A DNA stretch of 64,000 nt from Vibrio ishigakensis. GTDB taxonomy: Bacteria > Pseudomonadota > Gammaproteobacteria > Enterobacterales > Vibrionaceae. Both the position numbers and the translations under genes were made by a program. The DNA is taken from the NCBI RefSeq assembly GCF_024347675.1, contig NZ_AP024881.1, forward strand, positions 2,666,001 through 2,730,000, in the 5' to 3' direction. Below, piece by piece: positions 1 to 17,337 of this stretch (position 1 is its first letter; every line of letters begins with the position of its first letter). The notes under the pieces were generated by a model. It had not been told where the DNA came from, made no database searches, and worked only from the letters and a program-made list of their open reading frames with translations.

Positions 1-64
1 ACTCCGCACCAATTTGTTATCAATTCAAAGTCTTACTCGCGTTGCTTTGAGTCGATGTAATTTA

Positions 65-184
65 AAGCCTGGCGATGTCCTACTCTCACATGGGGAAGCC
101 CCACACTACCATCGGCGCTATTGCGTTTCACTTCTGAGTTCGGCATGGAATCAGGTGGGTCCACAACGCTATGGTCGCCAAGCA
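65..184 (-). rRNA. rrf: 5S ribosomal RNA, downstream rRNA operon
   Basis: The reverse complement is a typical 120-nt gammaproteobacterial 5S rRNA. Its two ends (TGCTTGGCGACC and CGCCAGGC) pair, and the conserved CCGAACTCAGAAGTGAAACG is present. It follows the 23S gene by about 90 bp and is identical over its length to the second copy at 5724-5843. The ends are placed by comparison with E. coli 5S and may be off by a base or two. Confidence 0.95.
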
Positions 185-273
185 AATTCTTAAAATTCGG
201 AAAGCTATCTAAAAGTTCATCACACAATCAACGTTCTATCTTCGAGTCCAACTCAAAACCTCTTAGGTGTTGT

Positions 274-3163
<2,890 letters not shown>

Positions 3164-3401
3164 ATACAACCCAAAGAAGTTTCTTTAAGGTTGACCTATT
3201 TGCTTTCACTTTTAAAAAGTGAAGACAAAGGTTAAATCACCAAAGTTGTCTGCAATTATTTAAACATGATGCAGACTCGATTTTGCCGGACTCAAATTCC
3301 AAGAACACTTGATTGTGTGTTGGTACCTAATCAAAAGATTAGGATTTGAGAACTTTTAATTGAATATTGTTAATCAAACAATATTCGTCAGCTTTCCAAA
3401 T

Positions 3402-3413
3402 TGTTAAAGAGCA
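3402..3413 (-). promoter_or_regulatory. boxA antitermination element in the 16S-23S spacer
   Basis: TGCTCTTTAACA on the minus strand, in the spacer ahead of 23S, is the consensus boxA bound by NusB/S10 in rRNA antitermination. The rest of the roughly 300-bp spacer between tRNA-Val and 23S (3164-3463) holds inverted repeats flanking 23S, presumably RNase III processing stems, and no gene. Confidence 0.8.
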
Positions 3414-3463
3414 GATTTCTTTCGAAACCATTTTTAAAAGCACTTAGTAAATGCACTTAAAGA

Positions 3464-3539
3464 TGGTGGGCGATACCGGGCTCGAACCAGTGACCCCCTC
3501 CTTGTAAGGGAGGTGCTCTCCCAACTGAGCTAATCGCCC
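3464..3539 (-). tRNA. tRNA-Val (anticodon TAC)
   Basis: A 76-nt cloverleaf with encoded CCA. The anticodon loop reads CTTACAA (TAC, Val), the T arm GGTTCGAGCC and the acceptor stem GGGCGAT/ATCGCCC. It is the third tRNA of the spacer in transcription order (Glu, Lys, Val). Confidence 0.97.
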
Positions 3540-3569
3540 ACGAAAGTTTTAATTCCTCGTGGAGAAGAA

Positions 3570-3645
3570 TGGTGGGTCGTGCAGGATTCGAACCTGCGAC
3601 CAATTGATTAAAAGTCAACTGCTCTACCAACTGAGCTAACGACCC
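3570..3645 (-). tRNA. tRNA-Lys (anticodon TTT)
   Basis: A 76-nt cloverleaf with encoded CCA and acceptor stem GGGTCGT. The anticodon loop CTTTTAA (anticodon TTT, Lys) closes with the stem TTGA/TCAA. It is the middle tRNA of the Glu-Lys-Val spacer trio. Confidence 0.97.
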
Positions 3646-3647
3646 AA

Positions 3648-3723
3648 TGGTATCCCGTAGGGGAGTCGAACCCCTGTTACCGCCGTGAAAGGGCGGTGTC
3701 CTAGGCCTCTAGACGAACGGGAC
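3648..3723 (-). tRNA. tRNA-Glu (anticodon TTC)
   Basis: A 76-nt cloverleaf with encoded CCA and acceptor stem GTCCCGT. The anticodon loop CTTTCAC (TTC, Glu) sits in a GC-rich CCGCC/GGCGG stem, as in E. coli tRNA-Glu. It is the first tRNA after 16S in the downstream operon. Confidence 0.97.
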
Positions 3724-3816
3724 ACTAAGTTGAAATGTCTTGGGGGACATCTCTAATCTCTTTACTTTCTAAACCATATCAATCTGTGTGGACACTCATC
3801 GTGAATAATCATCGTA

Positions 3817-5369
<1,553 letters not shown>

Positions 5370-5569
5370 AAGTTTTGTTGTTACCGAAGTAACGGCTCAA
5401 TGAATACTGACTTCAAAATCACTAAGTAATTTTAAAGCTATTATCGTTCCAACAGAACGATAATGAATTGACTGTGCCAAGTCTTTCGACTCGTTTGGTC
5501 ACTCAGTTCATTGATAAATCTTTTTGGATTATCATCAACGAGTGCCCACACAGATTGATAGGTTTAAAT

Positions 5570-5581
5570 TGTTAAAGAGCT
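5570..5581 (-). promoter_or_regulatory. boxA in the 16S leader, downstream rRNA operon
   Basis: GCTCTTTAACAAT on the minus strand lies about 200 nt upstream of the 16S gene and about 40-50 nt after the predicted transcription start. That is the normal place for the leader antitermination boxA. The leader between here and 16S (5370-5569) contains hairpins but no gene. Confidence 0.75.
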
Positions 5582-5629
5582 TGGCTTTCAATGACTTAGC
5601 ATTAGCTCAGTCATTAGCACAGGACGCGT

Positions 5630-5657
5630 ATATTACGCTCCTCACCGAGAAAGTCAA
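5630..5657 (-). promoter_or_regulatory. rRNA P1-type promoter between the two operons
   Basis: On the minus strand, -35 TTGACT is followed by a 16-bp spacer and -10 TAATAT. The 16-bp spacing and GC-rich discriminator are typical of stringently controlled stable RNA promoters. An AT-rich tract at 5658-5685 may act as an UP element. It lies only about 70 bp from the 5S gene of the preceding operon, so read-through from that operon is also possible. Confidence 0.8.
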
Positions 5658-5723
5658 CATAAAACTTTAAGTTTTTTTAAAGCCTTATGGTGACTGAACT
5701 CAATCGAGTTCAATCGGTATTTA

Positions 5724-5843
5724 AAGCCTGGCGATGTCCTACTCTCACATGGGGAAGCCCCACACTACCATCGGCGCTATTGCGTTTCACTTCTGAGTTC
5801 GGCATGGAATCAGGTGGGTCCACAACGCTATGGTCGCCAAGCA
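5724..5843 (-). rRNA. rrf: 5S ribosomal RNA, upstream rRNA operon
   Basis: A second 5S copy, identical in sequence to 65-184 and in the same position relative to its 23S. The 3' side lies directly before the promoter of the next operon. A short dyad (GAACTC/GAGTTC at about 5697-5712) lies between them, without a clear U tract on the minus strand. Confidence 0.95.
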
Positions 5844-5932
5844 AATTCTTAAAATTCGGAAAGCTATCTAAAAGTTCATCACACAATCAACGTTCTATCT
5901 TTGAGTCCAACTCAAAACCTCTTAGGTGTTGT

Positions 5933-8822
<2,890 letters not shown>

Positions 8823-9063
8823 ATACAACCCAAAGAAGTTTCTTTAAGGTTGACCTATTTGCTTTCACTTTTAAAAAGTGAAGACAAAGGTTAAATCACC
8901 AAAGTTGTCTGCAATTATTTAAACATGATGCAGACTCGATTTTGCCGGACTCAAATTCCAAGAACACTTGATTGTGTGTTGGTACCTAAATCATAAAGAT
9001 TTAGGATTTGAGAACTTTTAATTGAATATTGTTAATCAAACAATATTCGTCAGCTTTCCAAAT

Positions 9064-9075
9064 TGTTAAAGAGCA
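9064..9075 (-). promoter_or_regulatory. boxA antitermination element in the 16S-23S spacer
   Basis: TGCTCTTTAACA on the minus strand ahead of 23S, equivalent to 3402-3413. The remaining spacer between tRNA-Ala and 23S (8823-9156) contains the paired processing sequences and no gene. Just upstream of boxA it diverges in sequence from the other operon. Confidence 0.8.
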
Positions 9076-9156
9076 TGTTTTCTAGAGCAAATAAGCTTTC
9101 GAAACCATTTTTAAAGATTCTACTTTCTATTTAAGAGAAATAAGAACACTTAAAGA

Positions 9157-9232
9157 TGGTGGAGCTAAGCAGGATCGAACTGCTGACCTCCTGCGTGCAA
9201 GGCAGGCGCTCTCCCAGCTGAGCTATAGCCCC
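9157..9232 (-). tRNA. tRNA-Ala (anticodon TGC)
   Basis: A 76-nt cloverleaf with encoded CCA, acceptor GGGGCTA and anticodon loop CTTGCAC (TGC, Ala). It is the second spacer tRNA of the upstream rRNA operon, after tRNA-Ile, the classic Ile-Ala pair. Confidence 0.97.
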
Positions 9233-9270
9233 ATCGAATGTCATGTCGAACCAACTCTCTGGGCAAGAAT

Positions 9271-9347
9271 TGGTGGGTCTGAGTGGACTTGAACCACCGA
9301 CCTCCCGCTTATCAGGCGAGCGCTCTAACCAGCTGAGCTACAGACCC
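9271..9347 (-). tRNA. tRNA-Ile (anticodon GAT)
   Basis: A 77-nt cloverleaf with encoded CCA, acceptor GGGTCTG and anticodon loop CTGATAA (GAT, Ile). It is the first tRNA after 16S in the upstream rRNA operon. A short open frame overlapping it on the plus strand is a chance translation. Confidence 0.97.
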
Positions 9348-9414
9348 AACATGAAACTCTTAACTTCTAAACCGTATCAATCTGTGTGGACACTCATCGT
9401 GAATAATCATCGTA

Positions 9415-10967
<1,553 letters not shown>

Positions 10968-11165
10968 AAGTTTTGTTGTTCCGAAGAACGGCTCAATGAA
11001 TACTGACTTCAAAATCACTAAGTAATTTTAAAGCTATTATCGTTCCAACAGAACGATAATGAATTGACTGTGCCAAGTCTTTCGACTCGTTTGGTCACTC
11101 AGTTCATTGATAAATCTTTTTGGATTATCATCAACGAGTGCCCACACAGATTGATAGGTTTAAAT

Positions 11166-11177
11166 TGTTAAAGAGCT
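11166..11177 (-). promoter_or_regulatory. boxA in the 16S leader, upstream rRNA operon
   Basis: GCTCTTTAACAAT on the minus strand in the transcribed leader, as in the downstream operon. Leader 10968-11165 is otherwise nearly identical to 5370-5569 and contains no gene. Confidence 0.75.
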
Positions 11178-11213
11178 TGCTTTTTCGAGGCTTACCTCTC
11201 AAAGCGGACGGCC

Positions 11214-11241
11214 ATTCTAGCGATTTGAATCTCAGTGTCAA
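11214..11241 (-). promoter_or_regulatory. rRNA P2-type promoter, upstream operon
   Basis: On the minus strand a perfect -35 TTGACA is followed by 16 bp and -10 TAGAAT. It lies about 130 bp downstream of the P1-like promoter at 11352-11379, which matches the usual P1/P2 arrangement of gammaproteobacterial rRNA operons. Confidence 0.75.
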
Positions 11242-11351
11242 ACACTTTTTTGAATTTCTTTTCGAAGAGAAGTGAAACTCAAATGATTCAAGGCTTTTGG
11301 CCTCTGACCACCGCTGAAGCGTTGTGCGCTCTGCCGTGTCAGTGAGGCGGC

Positions 11352-11379
11352 ATTATAGAGACTTCCGTCACACTGGCAA
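11352..11379 (-). promoter_or_regulatory. rRNA P1 promoter, upstream operon
   Basis: On the minus strand -35 TTGCCA, a 16-bp spacer and -10 TATAAT are followed by a GC-rich discriminator and CACTGACA. This resembles E. coli rrnB P1 closely, including the start region. The AT-rich block at 11380-11415 is a likely UP element. The interval 11242-11520 holds only these control elements, one DnaA box (11475-11483) and the cysH terminator. Confidence 0.85.
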
Positions 11380-11474
11380 GCGTTTTTTTGAAGAAAATTA
11401 GAAAAAATCGCATTTAATTCGATTTTTAACTGAAAGGCCTATTTATCCATGTTTATACTCTGGTTTACTACAAG

Positions 11475-11483
11475 TTATCCACA
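11475..11483 (+). promoter_or_regulatory. Single consensus DnaA box
   Basis: TTATCCACA, the strict DnaA box, lies between the cysH terminator and the rRNA P1 promoter, about 100 bp upstream of its -35. A single nonamer can occur by chance, so binding and any effect on rRNA transcription are speculative. Confidence 0.4.
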
Positions 11484-11490
11484 GACTTAT

Positions 11491-11520
11491 TAAAAAAGGC
11501 CGCTTTCGCGACCTTTTGTT
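11491..11520 (-). terminator. Rho-independent terminator after cysH
   Basis: On the minus strand, directly after the cysH stop, a GGTCGC/GCGGCC stem with a GAAA loop is followed by a run of six T. It separates cysJIH from the rRNA promoters, which are read in the same direction. Confidence 0.8.
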
Positions 11521-12291
11521 TTAGATTCCAGAACCATCCGATTCGGTATCTTCATGTAACCCGCACTCTCTTTTTAAACCAAAGAATCGGGTATCTTGCT
11601 GTTTCATCCCTTCCTCTAGTTTATCAGTAGTATGTATATCACCGATAGAAACATAGCCTTGAGCGGTTAGAGGGTGCTTTGGTAATGCATGTTCCTCTAT
11701 ATAAGTTTCTACCTTTTCATCGCTCCAATCCAAAATCGGCAAAAACTTAAAAACACCATGCTGGATTGAAAGAACAGGTAAACCACTTCTTGAATCCGAT
11801 TGCGCTCGCCTTAGTCCCGAGAACCAGGTTCCAACATTAAGATCAGATAGCGCTCGGCGCATCGGCTCTACTTTATTGAGTTGGTTGTACTGAGTAATGC
11901 CCTCTACCCCTTTATCCCACAGCTGACCAAAACGAGACTCTTGCCAAGCTGGACTGATAGGACTTCTATATACCTTTAGATTTAGATCTAGTAGCAGAGT
12001 TAACTCATCAATAAACTGATAGGTCTCTTTAAATAGGTAACCAGTGTCTGTGAGTATCACTGGAACATCCGGTTTTTGACGAGTAACTAGATGAAGCATT
12101 ACCGCTGCCTGCGCCCCAAAGCTAGATGACAATGCAAAGTTAGGCTGAAGATTCTCCAGAGCCCACTTTACTCTTTGCTCAGCTGTAAGATCTTCAAGTT
12201 CTGCATTTATCTCGGCAAGAGCAAGGCTCTGTTCGACCTTATTCAATTTGGCGATCTGAGCGAGATGATATTTATTGGTTACTTTAAGCAT
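11521..12291 (-). CDS. cysH: Phosphoadenosine phosphosulfate (PAPS) reductase CysH
   Basis: CysH reduces PAPS to sulfite and PAP using thioredoxin or glutaredoxin, in cytoplasmic assimilatory sulfate reduction. The 256-residue product has the adenine-nucleotide PP-loop motif SSSFGAQ at 55-61, TDTGYLF at 81-87 and the C-terminal ECGLH motif with the catalytic Cys243. This is the normal length for the family. A CysNC-type APS reductase would carry two extra cysteine pairs, which are absent, so a PAPS reductase is the better call. It is the last gene of cysJIH: its ATG lies inside the end of cysI (8-bp overlap), which implies translational coupling. A terminator follows at once. Confidence 0.96.
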   Translation of the reverse strand: MLKVTNKYHLAQIAKLNKVEQSLALAEINAELEDLTAEQRVKWALENLQPNFALSSSFGAQAAVMLHLVTRQKPDVPVILTDTGYLFKETYQFIDELTLLLDLNLKVYRSPISPAWQESRFGQLWDKGVEGITQYNQLNKVEPMRRALSDLNVGTWFSGLRRAQSDSRSGLPVLSIQHGVFKFLPILDWSDEKVETYIEEHALPKHPLTAQGYVSIGDIHTTDKLEEGMKQQDTRFFGLKRECGLHEDTESDGSGI

Positions 12292-13999
12292 GAAAGTCCC
12301 TCTTAGATACTAATACCTCAGGCACAACACCAGCACGTATTACAAAATCCCCAAATGCCTCATCCGCTTTTCTATCTTGAGACCATTGCCCCACCAGCAG
12401 ATCTAACTCTTCTAGTATTTGAGCCGATGAGATGTTCTCTTTATACATCTTAGGAACGCGGGTTCCTTCTTTATTACCACCGAGATGCAGGTTGTAACGA
12501 TCTGGGGCTTTACCCACTAGGCCAACTTCAGCCAACATGGCTCGGCCACATCCATTTGGACAGCCTGTCACACGTAAGATGATATTCTCTTGCTCATCCA
12601 AGCCGTGTTTAGATAGCAGTCCCTCGACTTGAGTAACAAACTCAGGAAGGAATCGTTCTGCTTCTGCCATTGCCAAAGGACAAGTTGGGAAAGATACACA
12701 GGCCATAGAGTTCTTGCGTTGTTCTGAATGCGCGGCATCTATCAAGCCATGTGCTACGGCGATAGCTTCAATCTTGTCTTTATCTTTACTCGGCACACCA
12801 GCAACAATCAGGTTCTGGTTTGCCGTCATTCTGAAATCGCCGGTATGGACCTTAGCAATTTCCGCCACACCAGTCTTAAGGGGTTTATTTGGGTAATCCA
12901 GTAGGCGACCGTTTTCTACAAATAGGGTTAGGTGATGTTTACCATCTATACCCTCTAACCAACCAAACTTATCGCCGCGATGGGTTAGCTCATAAGGTCT
13001 AGGTGCTTCAAACGTAGCATCGGCTCTCTTTTCCACTTCTTGCTTGAAGGTGTCGATGCCCACACGATCTAACGTATATTTGGTCTTTGCGTTTTTACGG
13101 TTAGAACGATTGCCCCAATCCCTTTGGGTAGACACTACGGCAGCTGCTACATCTAATGTTTTCTCTAAAGGAATAAAGCCAAAATCATCGGCTTTACGAG
13201 GATAGGTAGAGGTATCACCATGAGTCATGGCAAGTCCACCGCCCACAAGCAGGTTGAAGCCAACTAGTTTTCCACCTTCAGCAATCGCCACAAAGTTCAT
13301 ATCATTCGCGTGTAGGTCCACATCGTTATCGGGTGGAATCACTACTGTGGTTTTGAATTTACGTGGTAGATAGTTACTACCTAGGATTGGTTCTTCATCT
13401 GTGGTCTCCACCTTTTCACCGTCTAACCAGATCTCTGCATAAGCTCGTGTCTTAGGTAATAGATGCTCACTGATCTTCTTAGCCCATTCGTAAGCTTCTT
13501 GGTGAAGTTCAGATTCCACTGGGTTACTGGTGCACAAAACATTTCGGTTTACATCACCCGCAGTGGCGATTGAATCTATACCGATAGAGTTCAGCGTTTG
13601 GTGCATTAATTTGATGTTTGGCTTTAGAACACCATGGAACTGGAAGGTCTGACGGGTAGTCAATCGAATACTTCCATATAGAGTATGGTCGGTCGCGAAC
13701 TTGTCGATGGCTAGCCATTGCTTTGGAGTAATCACACCGCCAGGCATACGCGCTCGAAGCATCACATTATGCAGAGGCTCAAGCTTTTGCTTAGCACGCT
13801 CATTACGAATATCTCTATCATCTTGCTGATACATGCCGTGGAAGCGGATCAGCTGAAAGTTATCCGCAGTAAAACCACCGGTCACCTCATCTTGCAAATC
13901 TTGAGTGATGGTTCCGCGCAGGAAATTACTCTGACCCTTTAGTCTCTCGTTATCTGACAGAGGACCAAGCTCTTGACCTAAAACTACTTGCTTTTCCAT
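12284..13999 (-). CDS. cysI: Sulfite reductase (NADPH) hemoprotein beta subunit CysI
   Basis: CysI carries siroheme and a coupled [4Fe-4S] cluster and performs the six-electron reduction of sulfite to sulfide, with electrons supplied by CysJ. The 571-residue product (E. coli 570) has the two nitrite/sulfite reductase repeats. The cluster ligands lie in [10 protein letters not shown] (around 435-441) and [10 protein letters not shown] (around 480-484). Arginine-rich siroheme-contact regions such as [12 protein letters not shown] are present in the N-terminal half. It overlaps cysH by 8 bp and shares one base with the end of cysJ, so the three genes form one tight operon in the order J-I-H. Confidence 0.97.
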   Translation of the reverse strand: MEKQVVLGQELGPLSDNERLKGQSNFLRGTITQDLQDEVTGGFTADNFQLIRFHGMYQQDDRDIRNERAKQKLEPLHNVMLRARMPGGVITPKQWLAIDKFATDHTLYGSIRLTTRQTFQFHGVLKPNIKLMHQTLNSIGIDSIATAGDVNRNVLCTSNPVESELHQEAYEWAKKISEHLLPKTRAYAEIWLDGEKVETTDEEPILGSNYLPRKFKTTVVIPPDNDVDLHANDMNFVAIAEGGKLVGFNLLVGGGLAMTHGDTSTYPRKADDFGFIPLEKTLDVAAAVVSTQRDWGNRSNRKNAKTKYTLDRVGIDTFKQEVEKRADATFEAPRPYELTHRGDKFGWLEGIDGKHHLTLFVENGRLLDYPNKPLKTGVAEIAKVHTGDFRMTANQNLIVAGVPSKDKDKIEAIAVAHGLIDAAHSEQRKNSMACVSFPTCPLAMAEAERFLPEFVTQVEGLLSKHGLDEQENIILRVTGCPNGCGRAMLAEVGLVGKAPDRYNLHLGGNKEGTRVPKMYKENISSAQILEELDLLVGQWSQDRKADEAFGDFVIRAGVVPEVLVSKRDFHA

Positions 14000-15810
14000 T
14001 AGTACACATCCCTCTGATAACGCTTCTGCTTACGCAAATCTTTTAACCATTCCTCTGCGGCTTCTTTCTCTAGCCCGCCTTCTGTTTGTGCAATCTCGAT
14101 TAAGGTGGCCTGCACATCTTTTGCCATTCTCTCAGCATCACCACACACATAGAGATAAGCGCCATCCTGCAGCCACTGCCATACCTGGGCTGACTTCGCC
14201 TTTAGCTTGTCTTGCACATATACCTTGTTGGCTGAGTCTCGGCTGAAGGCTAGGTCTAGCTCAGATAGAAGGCCGGATTTTAGATAGCGTTGCCATTCCA
14301 CCTGATATAGGAAGTCTTGGGTAAAGGTGCGATCACCAAACAATAACCAGTTCTTACCTTCTGCCTCTCGAGCATCTCGCTCTTGTAGGAAGCTTCTAAA
14401 TGGCGCGATACCTGTACCTGGGCCAATCATGATGACGTCTGCATTATCATCTTCTGGTAATTTGAAATTATTGTTGTGCTCGATGAAGACTTTGACTTCT
14501 GTCTCGTCCTGCTCCGAACGAGCTAAGAAACCTGAAGCACCACCGATGCGTTCTCCTTTCTTGGTCTGATACTCAACCACTCCGACAGTGATATGCACCT
14601 CCTCATCTACTTCTGCTTGAGAAGAGGAAATAGAATAAAGTCTTGGGGTTAATCGACGTAGTAAGCCTACAAGTTGCTCGGCGGTGAGCTTGGTCTTTTT
14701 CTCCAGAAGCACATCCAACACCTGGGTATTCGATGCGTATTCACGAAGCTTCGCTTTATCTTCAGCTAGCTTTAGCAGCTTTTTACTGCCTGAGAGCTCA
14801 GCGTAGTTTGCAACAAGGGTTGGGTTGCTAGCGGTAATTTCAAAATGCTGTATTAGGGCATTCTCAATAGACAGCTCTTCGCCATCCAAAGTTATAGTCT
14901 CTTCTGCATTGATGTCCGCTTGCTTTAAGATTTGCTCAACCAAGGCTTTGTCGTTTAGATACCACACACCCAGTGCATCACCGGGTTGATAGCTCAAACC
15001 GGAATCTTCTAGGTCAATCTCAATATGACGAACATCCTTGGTAGAGTCTCGGCCGGTTATCTTCTGATTGGCAATAATAGATGCAGTAAGCGGATTCTGT
15101 TTGTTGTACTGAGACTCAGTATGCTGTTTATTAGCCACAGGCAACTGCACAACATCGCTATTGCTTTGCTTGAAGTTCTCTTGAATATAATCGAAAGCTT
15201 GCTCTTGCCACGCCTGCGCTGCTTGTTGGTAATCCACATCGCAGTCCACTCGCTCAATAAAGGGTTTGCCACCCAATTTAGCTAGAGCTGCATCAAAGTC
15301 TTTACCCGTCTGACAGAAAAATTCATAGCTAGAGTCGCCTAGGCCTAACACTGCATAATTAAGGTTTTCCAGCTTGGGTGCTTTCTTCGAGGTAAGGAAG
15401 TCATAAAACTCGATAGCATTATCAGGTACTTCCCCTTCACCATTGGTCGACGCCACAATAACCAAATGAGTCTCGTTTTTTAGACTCTTAAGCTTGTAGT
15501 CAGCCGCATCAAAGAGTTTGCTCGAAAGCCCTTCACTTTCAAACTTGGCTTGCAGCTGCTCAGCAACACCCTTAGCGTTACCAGTTTGAGATGCATAGAT
15601 GATAGTTAACTGCTGAGCCGCGACGCTCTCAAGTTGCGCAGTAGGTAAGGTCGCCGTCAGTTGTGAGTTTTGACTAACACCATAAAAATACCCACTCACC
15701 CAAGCCAGTTGTTGAGGTGAAAGTTCGGCGACAGCCTGCTTTAGAAGGTTTGCCTGAGAGTCGTTGAGGGGAGACGCAAATCCCGATAGATCCTTGAGCA
15801 ACATGATCAC
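13999..15810 (-). CDS. cysJ: Sulfite reductase (NADPH) flavoprotein alpha subunit CysJ
   Basis: CysJ passes electrons from NADPH through FAD and FMN to CysI. The 603-residue product has an N-terminal flavodoxin domain (FMN loop ASQTGNA near residue 74). After a linker come the FAD-binding part ([15 protein letters not shown]) and the ferredoxin-reductase-type NADPH part ([21 protein letters not shown]), ending in the family's typical ...VY C terminus. The frame opens with GTG at 15810; an ATG two codons later is also possible. An AGGGA Shine-Dalgarno lies just ahead of the GTG, inside one arm of a long-range inverted repeat (see the leader entry). Confidence 0.96.
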   Translation of the reverse strand: MIMLLKDLSGFASPLNDSQANLLKQAVAELSPQQLAWVSGYFYGVSQNSQLTATLPTAQLESVAAQQLTIIYASQTGNAKGVAEQLQAKFESEGLSSKLFDAADYKLKSLKNETHLVIVASTNGEGEVPDNAIEFYDFLTSKKAPKLENLNYAVLGLGDSSYEFFCQTGKDFDAALAKLGGKPFIERVDCDVDYQQAAQAWQEQAFDYIQENFKQSNSDVVQLPVANKQHTESQYNKQNPLTASIIANQKITGRDSTKDVRHIEIDLEDSGLSYQPGDALGVWYLNDKALVEQILKQADINAEETITLDGEELSIENALIQHFEITASNPTLVANYAELSGSKKLLKLAEDKAKLREYASNTQVLDVLLEKKTKLTAEQLVGLLRRLTPRLYSISSSQAEVDEEVHITVGVVEYQTKKGERIGGASGFLARSEQDETEVKVFIEHNNNFKLPEDDNADVIMIGPGTGIAPFRSFLQERDAREAEGKNWLLFGDRTFTQDFLYQVEWQRYLKSGLLSELDLAFSRDSANKVYVQDKLKAKSAQVWQWLQDGAYLYVCGDAERMAKDVQATLIEIAQTEGGLEKEAAEEWLKDLRKQKRYQRDVY

Positions 15811-15884
15811 AATATCCCTGTTTAATTCGTGACCATTAGGTTACTCCCTCTGCGAAATAACAATAAAGAATAAAGAGGGATATT
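15811..15884 (-). promoter_or_regulatory. cysJ leader with competing inverted repeats
   Basis: In the minus-strand RNA, AATATCCCT (15884-15876) can pair perfectly over 9 bp with AGGGATATT (15819-15811), which contains the cysJ Shine-Dalgarno and touches the GTG start. The same upstream arm (TCCCTC) could instead pair with GAGGGA at 15850-15845. A candidate promoter, TTGAAG-17 bp-TACTTT (15922-15894), would start transcription just before the first arm. This architecture allows control of translation, but no known riboswitch is recognised here. Confidence 0.4.
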
Positions 15885-15908
15885 TAATAATGAAAAGTAA
15901 TGAAGAAA

Positions 15909-16139
15909 TTAAAGGGCTTCAACTCGGACTTGAGAAAAGCCCACTGCCATTGCACTCTTAGAGGCTGAGTCTAGGTCATGGTAGTGGCATTGTTCACCAT
16001 GAAGATCGGTGAGGGCGAGGATGCCACCTTGGGAATCACGAAATTCCACCACGTATGACCCTTCTTGGTCAGCGGGTTCAATAATCGCTTCAACTAAACG
16101 CTGATCGCGATACAAGACTCGTAATTCATTTATCGTCAT
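15909..16139 (-). CDS. Small conserved-looking hypothetical protein, 76 aa
   Basis: I do not recognise this family. The product is a soluble 76-residue protein with no membrane segment, no cysteine pair and no signal peptide. It alternates beta-type and acidic stretches (EAIIEPADQEGSYVVEF, LHGEQCHYHDLDSA), which suggests a small all-beta domain. The ATG is preceded by AAGGAA at a good distance. Its 3' end overlaps the region where the cysJ promoter should lie, about 100 bp upstream of cysJ on the same strand. A link to sulfur assimilation is possible but unproven. Confidence 0.7.
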   Translation of the reverse strand: MTINELRVLYRDQRLVEAIIEPADQEGSYVVEFRDSQGGILALTDLHGEQCHYHDLDSASKSAMAVGFSQVRVEAL

Positions 16140-16210
16140 AACATCTGGTTCCTTTTGCCTCTAATAAGGATGGACCAAACCACACAAAATGCGAATTGAG
16201 AATTACTATC

Positions 16211-16236
16211 AAAAAAGGGGCCTTTGGCCCCTCTTC
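16211..16236 (-). terminator. Rho-independent terminator of the outer membrane protein gene
   Basis: On the minus strand a perfect GGGGCC/GGCCCC stem with an AAA loop is followed by TTTTTT, a few bases after the stop codon at 16240. Confidence 0.9.
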
Positions 16237-16239
16237 AAA

Positions 16240-16896
16240 CTAAAACTCGAACTTAACGCCAGCGAACCAGCCATCGACAAAGCCGTAGGCTTTCTTGTCG
16301 TATTCTTTAAAGGTGTAGTCAAGAACGCGATAGCCACCGCGAATATTCACATCGACCGGTTGGAATGAGAAGGTGTACTGGATAGCACCGGTAACATCGG
16401 CACTCTTTATCTCGTCAGTCTCACCATAATCAAACTCACCAACAATAGCGAAGTTGGTGTTTGGCACGCGAATAAGGGTGTCCGCATACCAACTGAAGAT
16501 AACGCTATCAAAGTCACCCGCTTGGTTTTCATCAAAGCGGTAGAAGCTGTTGCGATAATCAGAAAGGGTAAAACCTACATCAAACTCTAGGGCATCAGTA
16601 CGAAGCGGACGGTAGTAAAAGGTGTAGTCGTACTTGTCGTGAGCAAGATCAGGAGTATCTAGCTTGGTATAGCGTAGGCGGAAGTTTGGCAGATATGGCA
16701 CATCGTGCTCAATAGACGCCGAGAAGGATGGGATATCATCATCCTCTTTACGGGTCTCCCTGATCTTGGTACTTCCCCAATACATATCAGCAGTAAAACT
16801 GCCTTGAAGACCCGATTTTGCTTGTTGTGCCTGTGCCGTTGCTGGCATGGCCAATGCACTAGCAGTCAGTGCTGCAACTAACGTGCATTTGTTCAT
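16240..16896 (-). CDS. Outer membrane beta-barrel protein (TIGR04219-like)
   Basis: The 218-residue product has a clear Sec signal peptide (cleavage after the AQA near residue 23). It then alternates aromatic and polar beta strands and ends in Phe, the usual C-terminal residue for BAM-dependent outer membrane proteins. The pattern fits the TIGR04219 family of small outer membrane barrels common in vibrios. The function of that family is not established. The gene stands alone with its own terminator. Confidence 0.8.
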   Translation of the reverse strand: MNKCTLVAALTASALAMPATAQAQQAKSGLQGSFTADMYWGSTKIRETRKEDDDIPSFSASIEHDVPYLPNFRLRYTKLDTPDLAHDKYDYTFYYRPLRTDALEFDVGFTLSDYRNSFYRFDENQAGDFDSVIFSWYADTLIRVPNTNFAIVGEFDYGETDEIKSADVTGAIQYTFSFQPVDVNIRGGYRVLDYTFKEYDKKAYGFVDGWFAGVKFEF

Positions 16897-16966
16897 TCCA
16901 AACTCCTACCATTGAAGAATATTCAACTAATTTAGGAGATACTAGCACAACCGTTTGATAGATAAA

Positions 16967-17176
16967 TCAATTACTGGTCGCGATGCATTTTTGATAGACC
17001 CAGTAAGCGAACAGTGCAAACAAGACATAAGGTACAAATTTCACTAGAGCACCTAGGAAGCTGACCACTAACGCAAATAGAAACAAGCTAGCAAAAGCGG
17101 CCAGAAAGCCCATAAAGGTAATGCCGGTAACTAGCAAGACACCTACGAATACAAAAATCATTAACAGCTCAATCAT
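16967..17176 (-). CDS. pspG: Phage shock protein G, small inner membrane protein
   Basis: The 69-residue product is almost entirely hydrophobic, with two predicted membrane helices (about 2-24 and 30-62). It aligns at its start with E. coli PspG (MLELLFVIGFF versus MIELLMIFVFV). PspG is an effector of the phage shock response to inner membrane stress. It sits next to dusA, as in E. coli. A sigma-54 promoter directly upstream (17207-17223) supports the assignment, because pspG is an extra member of the PspF regulon outside the pspA operon. Confidence 0.88.
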   Translation of the reverse strand: MIELLMIFVFVGVLLVTGITFMGFLAAFASLFLFALVVSFLGALVKFVPYVLFALFAYWVYQKCIATSN

Positions 17177-17206
17177 ATCTCTCCCCTCTGTTGCTAATAA
17201 ATAGAG

Positions 17207-17223
17207 AGCAATAAGCTTGCCAA
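17207..17223 (-). promoter_or_regulatory. Sigma-54 promoter of pspG
   Basis: On the minus strand TTGGCAAGCTTATTGCT has the invariant GG and GC doublets of a -24/-12 promoter with exactly 10 bp between them. The predicted start is about 12 bp further on, around 17195, leaving a short leader before the pspG ATG. Transcription would need an enhancer-binding protein, expected to be PspF. Confidence 0.8.
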
Positions 17224-17256
17224 GTTCAATAATTTCTAAGATATCAGTCGCTTAAA

Positions 17257-17294
17257 TAAAAAGAGCCAAGAAAGTGTGCCCTTCTCAGCTCTTA
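17257..17294 (-). terminator. Rho-independent terminator after dusA
   Basis: On the minus strand a long stem starting AAGAGC and closing GCTCTT, with further pairing (GAGAA/TTCTT), is followed by TTTTTAT. It lies between dusA and the pspG promoter. Confidence 0.7.
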
Positions 17295-17337
17295 ATTATT
17301 CTTAGCTATGGTCAAAAAAACCAAGTATTAGTGCTTT

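Noticed and set aside
5697..5712. GAACTC/GAGTTC dyad as a terminator between the rRNA operons
   Set aside because: No U tract follows on the minus strand; the AT-rich stretch beyond it is better explained as the UP element of the next promoter.
15025..15285. Plus-strand frame of 86 codons opposite cysJ
   Set aside because: Shadow of the cysJ reading frame; no ribosome site and composition unlike real genes here.
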